In this document: piece by piece, positions 26,801 to 38,679 of the stretch | Position numbering within the stretch: position 1 is the first letter of the stretch | Layout of the letters: every line of letters begins with the position of its first letter | Source of the DNA: Balanoglossus misakiensis | Lineage: Eukaryota > Hemichordata | Assembly (NCBI GenBank): GCA_040954595.2 | Contig: CM082596.2 | Location: 1,488,001-1,552,000, forward strand | Direction of reading: 5' to 3' | Length of the DNA stretch: 64,000 nt | Program-made: the position numbers and the translations under genes | The notes under the pieces: generated by a model | What the model was told of the DNA's origin: nothing | The model's input: only the letters and a program-made list of their open reading frames with translations | Database searches by the model: none

Positions 26801-29800
26801 AGAAGTTGTGAATAATTTAGATCTACTATTTCATATACACTATGCTCGAAGTAAGTGAATTGGTTCGGGCTGGACCGATGGACTTTACCGGTACATGGTT
26901 TGATAAAATTTACAAAATTTTATATTCCATTAATGTGAAACCCTGGTAATACTATACAGTCTGATCTGAGCAAAAAATAGAACCATTTAACCACTTTCTG
27001 GACAATGCTAATGAATATAGAAGACTTGTCTTGTACCCCCAGGATATTCTTGTTTAGAGTACAGCACAGATAATTGCATAGGATAGGATTTGCAATTCAT
27101 CTCAACTCTGTCTGCTCAAACAACTGTGCAGAGTGATTGCTCTGTTTATAGAATTTCACCTGCAGCTATTCCTACATTGCAAATTGCAGTCTTTTTTTTA
27201 TTCCAACCTGGATGATTTCATGGGGTCTGTAAACACAAGCCGTGCATGAAAATCTCTGCACTGAACAATGTCACATTTCAAACACAGATCGAGAAATGAG
27301 ACACAGCAAAATACGATCAACTCGTGGTGAAAATACTCCAGCCTGGATTTCTGTATTCCAGCATGGACTTGCGTATCGGCCATTACCATCTAAATAGTTG
27401 TAATAGTGCAGTTAACACATAAATGCCAGGATTAAATGCAGCTGACATAGATGTGTGTGTAATGATGATGTCTGTGTGTGAGAGAAAGGAAATTGGCAAT
27501 TTCGATTTAATTTACGCTTTCTGTAAGCTGCAGATTGTAATGTTCACAGTCAGACATGTAAAATGGATGTAATTTTGAATGGATACTTTGTTCTGATAAA
27601 ATGTATGAATATTTAGGTAGAAAGAATAAAAAGAATGAATATTAGTTTTGAAATATCGCTCAGGAACTGTACAATTAAGATGTAGAACTGAAATTACACA
27701 TGAATCGAGGAGTTGAAGGATTACAATGTGATAAAAAAATGAGTATTTTTCTCCATGGAAACGAACCAGAAAATGTATTGAATACAAATGTACATCTGAT
27801 GATAATCCTTTAAGCTTTCTTGCTTTGTCATCCTCCATTACCTTCGGAACGTTACAAGCCTTTAATGCTTCCACTGAAGCATAAATGTTGCAGTTGTATT
27901 CCCTGAGATCTTCCTGTATTTTCATTGCAAGGAATCGAAAGATATCAGGGAAACTATTATGTATGTTAAATCCTGAAAATAGAGTATTTTTGTGAGCACA
28001 GAAGATAATATGTGACAACACTTTTTGTATGTAGCTTCACACAAAAGGCAGTTTGCAGATTCCAAAAATAATTGTATGAAATGATAAATGGCTATATGTG
28101 TCAGAAAAGGAATTAGGCAATAAATTCATATACATGTATATATAGTACAGTAAATTTAACATATTCTGACGTAGTTGTCTGACAATATTTCTGTCAGTAA
28201 ATCAACTTTTCAGCCTGAGGCAATATTGTTTCCACATATCTGAATACAGTTGATGAATTCAGCGTGTTAACAGGTGATGTGGAAATCTGTTGTATTGGAC
28301 CGAGTCTACAAGTCGTGGAGTGCTGGTTATTTCAAAATTATGCATCTTCATCCATTAAATTGGTGTTGCCATGGTGACTTCATGTCTCATTGTTTTCATC
28401 TCATTTCCTCATGTGTCTCGATTCACAGCGTCATGGATCACAGTAATTGAAGAGGAGCTCATCGCCATGGGAACTGCATCCATTCATCAATTATAAAAAG
28501 TCACCTTCATCATTAAAGTTGGAAAGATGCACCTGTGAAGTGCTGCAGATAATTAGAAGAGCTGACGCTGACAAAAACAGTCTGCTTGTTACTTGGAGTC
28601 GCGCACGCAGCCACAAATTGTATGAAATTTACAATTGATAATGGCCCTCCTCGAAGAAGCTAAAAAGTGAATATTATATGACCTTTGGAACCAGTTGTGA
28701 CCAGTCAGCTAATCAGCCATATTGTTGGTATCCATAATGAGGTCTCTGATTAAAGCCGGTCGCACCTACGAGAGAATCGATGAAACATTTGATTCAGGTG
28801 AATGGGTCTGCTTTTCTTTATCTCACACTGAATCTCTTCCAGTGTTCTTTGCCCACGTTAAGTTGCTTAGGGAACAATTTCACCGTTATCTCAGATCAGT
28901 CCCTTTTTGACGCAAGTAGGAAAGCTAGGAGTTGTGATATCGGTTAAGATTGTATTTTCGGTACACATGAAAAAGCGTGAAGTGAATTTTGGATCATGGT
29001 TTCGAGAGTAGTACAATCAAATGCATATTTATAGTGTGAATGAACATTGAGGTAATTGTCATCCCCCAATTTTTGTTTATACTGACCCAGAGCCTAGGCA
29101 AGCTAAAATGGAACGATATTTGTCTGATTGTAGTGATGATGAGGACATTCTTTACACCACTGAAGGTTGGATTTTATTTTCAGTTTCAATAGAATTGCAT
29201 GACATTAACCCATTCACCTCCACGAGCATGTTGTGTCGACTTGCCCATTGGGGAATACAAAATGAGATGTTCCGATCAATCTAAAGTAATGGGGGTGGAT
29301 AGGTGCACCAGATATGACCTGTGTGATTGGTTGATTAGCGTTAGATGGTCACGTGACTTGAGGTACCTGCATGAAGACTTGATACAGTCATGTTTATTCA
29401 GTGACTGGTGGTTTTTGTTTCATTTTGTCATTTTTGGTGGTCAGTGATTTGGTAGTTTAATGCATAGTTCAGTAATTACTGGTAGAAAACAAACATTGTG
29501 TTTGGCAGATGTGAAAACAAAACAACTAGAGCCTAATTTCTTAGAAGCCAGAAGTGAATTTCAGGGGGATGGACTCCATTTTCTAACTGTTACAGTTGCA
29601 GTACACAGTCAGCCCACAAGGAATCCCTGTTTTTTCAGCTCTTAGGGTATTCATTGACTTTTTTTGTTTTGATCAACAGCAAGTCCGCTCGTTGACGAGA
29701 ATGCAGGAAATGTCTACGAAGACTTGGACAAGAAAGACCCATCTACCTATGAGAGTCTGGATAAAATTGATGATGATGCACCGAAAGAATCGGTAAGAAG

Positions 29801-32800
29801 AAAAATGTCTTGAAAACTGAAAAGATTCTCATTGTGGTCCCTGATCTTTCTTGGGATTGCGAACATCCAGAATATGAATTTGTTTTATTTTTTTTCTATT
29901 TAGTGTTCAGCACGGTATCCACCATCCATCTATTTCATAGTTGGTAATGAATTCTGCGAAAGATACAGTTACTATGGAATGAAAGGTATGTATATTGATC
30001 TTCTGTAAGTTTGGAGTAATACACCGATTGTTATACTGTCCTCTATAGACAGGAATTCAACACAATAATGCTCAGCCAGCAAGTTGATGTGGCAGAGCTC
30101 AGAACAAAACATAATACATTTGTGATTGTCATGTGTTTGCATATGAGTAAAAGTCAATCTTGACACAGTCTATTTGACACTGCATATACTGATTCATATT
30201 TCAATCTTTTTTTGACCCTCAGCTATCTTGGTGCTGTATTTTACTGACATCCTTTTACTCAGTGATTCCGATGCTACAACTATCTATCATACTTTCAGTA
30301 TGCTGTGTTATCTGACACCAATCTTTGGTGCTATGATCTCTGATGGATGGCTGGGAAAATATATGTAAGAATCTGACTCTTATAAACCTTGTGATCATGA
30401 TTATGATGATGGTGATGATGATGATATGTGCATCAATTCTGTCTTTTATTCTTCTCTTCAGTATTTCTTTAATCCTACAAGTTCGAAGAACGGTTTTTGC
30501 ATCCTTACCCTTTCTCTTCTTCTCTCCACAGGACAATTTTCTCTCTATCTTGGATCTACATGTTGGGGAGTACCACCATGGCTCTAACAGCACTGCCACC
30601 ACAGACCACTGGTGATCCCTATCTGTAAGTACATTGTACATTGACACCTCTTAACACCCAGTCTATGAGTGAAACCACACCTATAGAAACTGATGTGCAC
30701 ATTCAGCCTATTCTTGTTGTTGGTTTTATACTCATCCCAAGACTGTGTTTTCAGCAACCAGAAAAGTAGCTCTGCAATCTTACAAATTGGCAATCTTAAA
30801 TCTTGCAATTGAGCTATACATTTCTCTGTTTGTTCACTAATAGGTGGGGACCATTGCTTGGGTTATTACTGATAGCCATTGGTACAGGTGGTATCAAGCC
30901 TTGTGTGGCTGCATTTGGTGGTGATCAGTTTAGGAAGGATCAGGTAATCTGCATGTCTTTGTAAAAAGTCTCTTGGCATCCTATTGGTTCAGTGTCCTGT
31001 GGGTTGAATTCTTTGGAAAGTAAATAGTACACACAAAGGACATAATAATATCCCATCTTTCCAACTTGTGTTCCTTTTCCTTCAGGGTGCAGAAGTAGCT
31101 GTGTTCTTTTCTATCTTCTACTTTTCCATCAACTGTGGTAGTCTGCTGTCAACGTTTCTAACTCCAATCTTGAGAGAAGACGTCCAGTGTTTTGATAACG
31201 ACTGTTACGCCTTGGCGTTTGGTGTGCCAGCTGTTCTTCTGCTTGTTGCTATCGGTTAGTTGTTTTGTGAGAATACAATTCTGTCGTCTTCAAGAATGAG
31301 AAGCAGATTTCTCACTAAATCTAGTATGCTCTTGAATCTTTCAATACATACATGAGGCAGTAATGTCCCAGAGGTTTGTGAACATTAAGTTTTGAAAGTT
31401 CTCCAAATCTCCTGTGATGGACAGAGTATGCGAGTGTAAGCCACCATTGACCAATTCAGTTACACTAATTACTATTTCTTGCTTGTTTTTCTGTTTGTAG
31501 TTATCTTCATTGTTGGTCGATACACGGTCAATTACAAAATGTTTCCGCCCCAGGGTAATATTGTATGGATGGTCACCAAAGTCATTGGGGTGAGTATTAA
31601 AAACATTTTCATTTCAAAGATAGTTTACTTAGTTTTTGTCAATGACTGAATGATTCTTGAAGTCACATCACAACATTTGCTGATGTATCATGTGTTATGA
31701 AATGTCATTATATTAAGCTTTTTGATGTCTGTTACCCATTCATATGAAGGATTAAATATTTTATAATTTGTGTGTCTTTTTCAGCGTGCAATCAAAAATA
31801 AAGTAAAGTATGGAAAAGAGCAGAAACATGATCACTGGTTAGACTATGCTGCAGACAAATATGATGTGAGTATGTGATCATAACCAGGGTTACTTCATAG
31901 TGATCCTGTCCTAACTCATTTACAATTTACCCCCGCCCCCATGATTGAAATATCATCAAATGCCAGTATATAAGATGTTTGTATCTTCATCCAATATAGA
32001 AACGACTTATCGGTGATGCCAAGGTTCTTCTCCATGTGTTGATCATGTACGTTCCCTTGCCTGTTTTCTGGGCGCTTTTTGACCAACAAGGATCAAGATG
32101 GACTCTCCAAGCAACTCAGATGGACGGCACTTTTGTAAGTTTGAGAATTGAAAACATCCAGATCAGTTTTATCAAAATTTGTGCTTTCCTTCATCAGATT
32201 ATTATTAACAACTAACATAATTTCATTTATCTGCAGGGTGATTTTACCATCAAACCAGACCAGATGCAGGTAAGATTTGACAATGTTAAGATTGGTTTTC
32301 AGGTGGATGGAAATAAGGATGATGAAGTTGTGGCAAACTAAGCCAAAAGGAGAAAGAGTGGCTTAAGCAAACAATAATGTTATGTGGAGAGAGGGGGAAG
32401 GGGAGAGACAGGGGAGAGAGACAGACAGACAGACGGAGAGGTAGAAGGTGATTTCAGTTGACCTTCTTGAAAAATTGGTGAGTTTGTTCTGTGTCTAAAT
32501 TCATACTTTCTTCTTTATTTTTGTTGACCAACAGGTGTTGAATCCACTGCTCATCCTATTGCTGATTCCAATCTTTGATAACATCATCTATCCGTGTTTG
32601 AAGTTTTGTAAGATCCGATGCACACATCTACAGAGAATGAGTTGGGGAATGCTGTTTGCTGCTTTTGCATTCATCTGTTCTGCGCTGGTGCAGTTTGCTG
32701 TCAATGTGAGTAGCTTCAAGTATTCTGTTAGAGGTCATCGCTTTTGATTCTGGTACATTTGTTTCTATGACAACACTTACAGTATGTGGGATAGTTTTAT

Positions 32801-35159
32801 CACCAACTTCATTTTCCTCATCATACTACACAACATCACTGAAAATTTTCCTTCAATTCTTCTCTCACCAGAGCACTGTACGTGTTCCCCCAGTCAATGG
32901 AGAATCAGGATTGACGTTAATCAATGCCGCACCATGTGACATCGTTTTAAGACAACCCAATGGTGAATGGGATCCAATATCTGTACCCTATGGAGAGGTA
33001 AGCCAATCAGGCTGCTATTCAGTGCCCTGGACACTGAATTTGTAAATTTTATCCAATCATAAATTAGCAAAAGGAGAAGCACAAATATGTAGCCAAACTT
33101 ACCTGACCAATCAGAAGATGCAGGACTGTTTTACATTTTCTGACAATGTGATCTGAGCTTTCTTGAAAAATCTAAAGATGAATCTTATTCTATTATTTGA
33201 CACAGTTTGGAGACTTTGTAACAACCAAGCCAGGAACTTACTTTGTGTCCATTGAAGGAAACTGTTCAGAGACTGGACAATCAGCTGGTATCAGTCTTGA
33301 TCTGACCAATGCTGAAGCTTTCCGAGTGATCGCTGCGGAATTCCAAGGAACTGATGGAAGTATGAATCTGGAAGCCGTACAGGTGAGTCTTCAGGATCCA
33401 GAATTTTTCTGTTCCTCTGCTGTGAAGAAAACATAGAGAGTTGCTGAGTTCATATTAACAAGTCATTCGGAACAGGACCTCTATAGAGGGAACTGGGGGT
33501 GAAAGGGTTAAACAGCGCTGACTTGAACATGACTTGGAGATTTGATCTTTAATGTTCAGTTATTTTGAATTTACAGGTTCCTGATAAATATGAGAAACCA
33601 GACCGGGGATTGGCTTATGGAAGGTGAGAGTCAGGTCAATTCTATGTGAACGAACACAGTTATCAGCTGCCTCAGGTGTATGATGTCATTTCAGTCACAA
33701 CTGAACGTTGATGGCGCTTATCTACAACTGCACACAATGTCAGCAGCATGTGTTACTGTTAGCAGACGATAATTTCTGTGCCTCCGTTGCTAGCCAGGGC
33801 ACGCTCGTATACTTTGTACCTTTTATCTATACACAGAACTGTTTATGTGGAAAGAATATTCCAACTGTTTGACAATGGAATAGCTAATCAATCTTGCTCA
33901 TTATTCTTCTTTTCCAGTTTAATATTTACACAACTCGACCCAGCAAGAGACTATTATCAGATTCAACTTAATGGTGGTGGTTTCCAAGTTGATTTGAATG
34001 CAACTAAACAGGGAGACTCGGCATTTTTTGTAACACCATGGGAATTATTTGAACCTGCAAAGTGAGTATACAAGAACCGAATCTAGAAACCTGACAGCTC
34101 TTCCAGTGGAACTTTCCCCAAAATTTAACTTTCAGAGATGTCAAAAATCACAGCATTCCAATGGAATCTCGAAAATTGAGAGAAGGTGATAACTGAATGT
34201 AAATCCTTCCTTTCAGGTATACAGTTTGTGTCTGGGTTAACAGCAGTCACTGCGAAGAATGGTCACAGAGGGTAACCATGGAAACTGGTGCTGTTTACAG
34301 TGTAGTGTTTCAAAAGTCACATGGCAGTCCTCAAGAGGTCAGTCTTTCATATTCTGGAAATTATGTTTTGATACATGAAGTATATTGGCGGAAATTAATA
34401 AACATTAATTGGCTCATGTTAGTTTTTTGAAAAGTTAACGTATCGTTTGGCTGTTCTTCCATTACAGACTGTGATGTTTGTCCATGAGACTGTGCCGGCT
34501 AATACAGTTAATATTTTATTACAAATTCCACAATATGTACTCATCACAATTGGAGAAGTGATGTTTTCAATCACTGGTCTGGAGTTTTCATATGCACAGG
34601 TAAGATTCCAACATAATGTACTTTCTCCTAACTGTTCAGTTTTCTTTGTTTGGTTTTCAAGTACAAGACACTTTCTTAGAAATACTAATTTCACAAACTG
34701 TTGGAATATTGTCTTGTAGGCACCAGCAAGCATGAAGTCTTGTCTCCAGGCTTGTTGGTTGCTAACCGTTGCCGGTGGCAACTTGATTGTTATTCTCATC
34801 GCTGGCTCCACATTCATGACAAACCAGGTAAGAGATGCTACGTAGATCTTTTTTTAAGTACTAGTTTGTCCATTAAATTGAATTTACAGCTATCATCGGT
34901 ACTGAGTTATTTATTTTTGTTTCATGTAACTTCACAGGCGCTTGAGTTCCTCTTCTTTGCTGCCCTCATGATTGTTGTCTTCTTCATCTTTGTGGGAATG
35001 TCCGTTTGGTACACCTATGTCACACCCTCGCATTACGATGATTTTGATGATGACGATAAAGAAAAATTAACTGACGGCGTTGAACCTGAGGACTCAAAGG
35101 AAATTATGGCCATGACCAATGCGGTGGATGCTACAGAAGGGGAAAAGAAATCTGAATAG
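23822..35159 (+). CDS. SLC15A1: Proton-coupled oligopeptide transporter, SLC15A1/A2 type, copy A (complete, 20 exons)
   Basis: POT/PTR2-family symporter that imports di- and tripeptides with protons across the plasma membrane. Exons: 23822-23933, 29680-29792, 29904-29985, 30223-30364, 30532-30624, 30844-30943, 31086-31254, 31501-31589, 31785-31865, 32000-32134, 32237-32269, 32535-32705, 32872-32997, 33206-33382, 33577-33623, 33918-34061, 34217-34337, 34468-34599, 34720-34827, 34938-35159. They join to 798 aa with GT/AG borders throughout. The start has A at -3 and G at +4. The ExxER proton motif is at 91-95 (EFCER), the essential TM2 His is His125, and [17 protein letters not shown] is at 194-210. 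[16 protein letters not shown] contains Trp351, and the TM10 Glu is Glu684. Residues 441 to about 650 form the large extracellular domain with three N-glycosylation sequons. The N-terminal tail has two YxxL motifs, and the C-terminal tail is acidic. His339 replaces human PEPT1 Arg282. A1 versus A2 orthology is not resolved. Confidence 0.95.
26412..26573 (-). other. Possible antisense exon (unrecognised product)
   Basis: On the minus strand an open block follows acceptor cattcag and ends near donor cag/gtgact. It reads [15 protein letters not shown] near its start and [17 protein letters not shown] near its end. The CSTHFTKE start recalls the distal Cys-x2-His part of a THAP zinc finger, but the other THAP ligands are not visible. 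It could be an exon of a nested gene, a relic, or chance. Confidence 0.2.
27842..27972 (-). other. Possible antisense exon (unrecognised product)
   Basis: A 131-nt block on the minus strand lies between acceptor attttcag and donor gtaatg, within a 169-codon open frame. The peptide includes [19 protein letters not shown] and [13 protein letters not shown], which looks more like folded protein than random translation. No family was recognised. Its ending phase does not join directly to the other candidate antisense exon at 26.5 kb. Confidence 0.2.
30395..30426. repeat. Short GAT-rich run in intron 4 of copy A
   Basis: gattatgatgatggtgatgatgatgat. Simple repeat; copy B has a much longer GAT array in its intron 19. 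Confidence 0.7.
32391..32442. repeat. GA/GACA-rich low-complexity run
   Basis: Purine-rich imperfect gagaga/gacagaca repeat in intron 11 of SLC15 copy A. Confidence 0.7.
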
Positions 35160-35514
35160 GGCAGGGAATTGTGGGTGTTACAAAGGATTGTGGGTAAATT
35201 CAAAATAATCCTGTGCTGAAATCAAAGAGTGATGTTTCTGAAGAACCTGGAGTGATTTATCAATGGTTGAATATTCGTCACATCATAAGTCTTACTTTGT
35301 ATCTGTTGTGTTTCATCATAGAACACAACATGGGAACTTGTCAACACAAGCATGACTGTTTAGGGATCTTATCTTGGAAGTCATGTCTGAAGGTTTTGTT
35401 ATTTTTTTTTAGTTTAAAATTTGTCACTAAAGTGGCTTGAAAGAAATGTTGTAATTGGTTGCCGTGGGATCTTACTGCTTGTCTTTTGTCAGTAAAACGC
35501 GAGGCTTAATTGAG

Positions 35515-35612
35515 AAGACCAAATATGGTGTGGAAATACCAAATATGGTATAGGCTGACCAAATATGGCATATGGGCTGACTTAATATGTATTGACAGAC
35601 CAAATATGGTTT
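35515..35612. repeat. Tandem repeat around GACCAAATATGG, about 20-bp units
   Basis: Five units of about 19-22 bp follow one another. Four carry (g)accaaatatgg and one carries the decayed form gacttaatatg. The array lies in the presumed 3' UTR of copy A. Confidence 0.85.
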
Positions 35613-36855
35613 GTTGGTCAAAATTTAACTGCCATGCTATTAAAGATAATTACATAAATTTAAACATACATATCAACAAAATTATATTGACATTTACGTA
35701 CATGTAATTGTAAGTGATGATATTAGAAATATTTTACATGTCATCTTATGCATAATGTCTTATAAATATTGTTAGGTTATTTGTCTTTCTTTAGAGAATA
35801 TGACCTTAGTGTGATAAATTGTACCTAATTGAGGGTTTCATTATTTTCGCACAGTACTAAAGTATAAGATTAGTCTATTTTTTGTTGTACAACTTTATTT
35901 TACTCCAGTAGTTGGATTTCAGTGAATATGTATCTTGTAATTTTCAGTGACTATAGTTATGTTTTCATCATCATTTGAAAATTGCTTGTACATGTTCCTA
36001 TTTCCAGTCATATTGTATCATCATAGAAGGGAAAAAGTTGCCCCTTTAGGAAGATTAGAATTCTTCAGTGTGCAAAATATTTTCAGGAAACCATAAACGC
36101 ACACTCAGTTTTATGAAAAGTACAACTTGAATATTATTTTCTCGTACCAAGAAGGATGCAATGACAGAAATTGATCTTGTATGCATTTGCTGGTTTGCTT
36201 TGGAGAGGTTTCCCTCTCTTGGTGACACTGTTCTCCAGGAGGAGACCCTTCATTTCAGGGGGTGGCCACTTGTACATTTGAGAGCAATCACTTCCAGTAG
36301 CGAAAATTTAAAACAAGAGATGTCGCAAGCAAGAAAGCTGTCTAAACAGTACTTTCTTAAAATCCAATCAGATGAATGCTTCCAAGTCAAAATAAAAAGG
36401 AATTTTTATATATTTTTGGTAAAGATAATTCTATCACTGAACAAACCATACATTTCTGTGAGTAGAAAGATTGAAACAACAATGATCGCGTGTTCACAAT
36501 CCCGATTATGCAGCAAGTTATTAATGACTTTCTCTCTTTTTTTGTTTAAATCAATTCTTTTTGTGAAAGAAACGATGTATGAAAAAATGGCAAAAATCTG
36601 TCAGTTTTTGTGGATGCTGTATTATCCAGCACCAAGTCAATACATTGTACTATTTTCTGACACACTGCAGGTCAATAATACTAATAATGGTATATTGACC
36701 TGCTGAAGAGCCAATATCTGCCAGTAGAAAGTTACATGTCAGTAGTGTATATTGTTGTGTAAATATTAATGAAAGAAAAATTGTAATATTGCAATCTTGT
36801 AATCACCATGTTACGAACGTAATGTGTGGTGTACTTCCCATCATTCTGTTGTTAC

Positions 36856-36861
36856 AATAAA
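36856..36861 (+). terminator. Candidate polyadenylation signal of SLC15 copy A
   Basis: Canonical AATAAA 1.7 kb after the stop codon, followed by a T-rich segment. Confidence 0.4.
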
Positions 36862-38314
36862 TGTGATTTCATGGCAAATGAGTTTTCTCTTAGTTATCGG
36901 ATACCTGTTGTTTCAAAGTGTGTGTTGCTCTCTGGATGACCTGCTCTCTTTAAAATGTCAGTGACCGAATCGATCAATACAACTGCATAGTCTGACTGAT
37001 ATGAGACTCCTTTTAAAACAATTTTGAGTTTGCACATACTTATACCATTTGTCCATCTTTTTTAAAATATCGCTTGCTTCTGAAACAATGCAGACATCAA
37101 TCACATATGTGATGTTTGTGCAAAAGAGAGAGAGAGGAGATATAAGTCGAGTGATCTTTGAAATGTAAATATAGTGGCAAGGCATTGTAAGACATGAATT
37201 TTGCACTTTGCACTGGTTGGTGCTGATAAGACTGCATTTTGCTTCCAAATTGGTCAAACTTGCCAGGAGGTTAGTCATAAAAAGAGACCAAGTGATAAAC
37301 CATGGGATATTTTTTTAAAAGACTTTTCCACAGTTCTTCACTGGCATTTTCATGGCATGCCTTTCAACAACATAACATGGCTGAACTTCAGAGATTGTGC
37401 CAAATACGACTCTGTTATCGGAACTAACTTTGTCGCACCCGACCGGATAAAACTAACCAGTTTATTTACTCAGATTCTGTGCATGTCTGTAATTTATATG
37501 ATATTTCATGATAGTTGAATTCATTATCGAGATATGTTATCAATAAAGATAATTCATATTGAACAGTTGTGAAAAATTCTCACGATACTGATGATGATGT
37601 GCCAACTGTTTCTATCATCTTAATTAAACCTCATTTGAAAAGTTACATTCCAGTACGCTTGCTGGAAGTGCATATTTTATGATTTTCCTCAATACCAATG
37701 CTACATGCAAGATCACATGCCACAATGAAATGCAAAGACTAGAAAATCCTGATATAATTGTAACGATGCAATGACACCTATCTATCTCTTGGGCATTATC
37801 TCTTGTCTGAGCTTACAATGGGATAACATTTATGACAGATCCGGTGTCCAGGGCTGTCTGAAATGAGTTAACATTTAACCAAAGGATGGTAATATCACCT
37901 AGCTGTAACCTTCATGAGTTAAACTCACCTATTTGAATTTTTGTTTGAAAAATGCAAACTTCTAGAAACCTAAATAGAAAATATATTGACGCTTTTGAAT
38001 TCTTGAAAACCAGCATACCCCCCTCCCACACCAATAGCTATGTTACCGTACCATACAGCTGCTGGAGACCTATGGCTTTTATCTCAAACTTAAGTTTAAT
38101 AATCACCAATATTGGTAAAAAGAGCTATGTTTCAAATTTGCTATAGTTGTTGTCATTGACCATCTTTGGAAAGCTGTCATATACGGTATGAATACATTTG
38201 CTAATTGTCAATACAGATACACTGACAGGTTTAGATGGTTTAGATATGTGTGAATCGGGTCATTGGCCAATATGTCACATCATGAGTATACATGTACCAA
38301 AGTACAATCATTTA
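36862..38314. other. Spacer between the two SLC15 genes
   Basis: No coding exon or RNA gene recognised. Open frames at 36958-37278 (minus) and 37201-37518 (plus) have no family resemblance. Confidence 0.5.
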
Positions 38315-38521
38315 TTAAATTTTAGCTAGTAGACCATCTACTGCGTCAATGCGCAAGATAAGAAAATTGGCATCTGTGCACACAATTTCTTTTATATTCA
38401 TTTCCACAGCGCGTTCAGAAAGGGCCAACAAGGCAGCTTTCTGTTCTGCAACAAAATCAAAAATACGCTTGCGCTGTTGGGGAAAAAAATCAAGGCCGAT
38501 TACCAAACGGTAGCGTAACAT
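38315..38521 (-). pseudogene. Possible truncated HisC-like (aminotransferase) open frame
   Basis: A 68-codon intronless frame ends in VCTDANFLILRIDAVDGLL. This resembles the C-terminal 'DANFLLxR' strand region of bacterial histidinol-phosphate aminotransferase (HisC), preceded by a plausible helix (FDFVAEQKAALLALSERA). It stops before the remaining HisC C-terminus, and the pyridoxal-phosphate lysine region is absent. Codon use looks different from the AT-rich surroundings. Animals do not make histidine, so if the match is real this is a transferred or inserted fragment. It could also be chance. Its start lies 158 bp upstream of the copy B start codon, on the opposite strand. Confidence 0.3.
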
Positions 38522-38679
38522 ATTTCATGCCTTGCTTTGAGATTTAAAGTCTAATTTGTGTAATTAATATTTAGTGCGCCCTTTTTGCAACACGTGGCAG
38601 TAGAGGCAGTACTGTTTGCATCTCCGAGTGGAGTCTCCATTCAAGTTGTCCACACGAGGGAACGAAAAGAGTGGTCACA

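Larger units (their letters stand above)
23934..29679. other. Intron 1 of SLC15 copy A, with possible antisense exons
   Basis: This 5.7-kb intron separates the two exons of the cytosolic N-terminal tail. Two minus-strand blocks with splice-like borders (26412-26573 and 27842-27972) read as coding-like peptides and may belong to a nested antisense gene or a decayed one. Otherwise AT-rich with no further feature recognised. Confidence 0.5.
35160..36861 (+). other. Probable 3' UTR of SLC15 copy A
   Basis: AT-rich sequence after the stop codon at 35157-35159, ending at the AATAAA at 36856-36861. ATTAAA at 35639-35644 is an alternative early signal and AATAAA at 37542-37547 a possible later one. 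A 181-codon open frame at 36161-36706 lies inside and has no recognisable domain. Confidence 0.45.

Noticed and set aside
30255-30647. 130-codon minus-strand frame
   Set aside because: Antisense to intron 4 and exon 5 of SLC15 copy A, and contains the translated GAT run.
34419-34817. 132-codon minus-strand frame
   Set aside because: Antisense shadow of exons 18 and 19 of SLC15 copy A.
36161-36706. 181-codon plus-strand frame
   Set aside because: Lies in the presumed 3' UTR of copy A, shows no recognisable domain, and looks like chance in AT-rich sequence.
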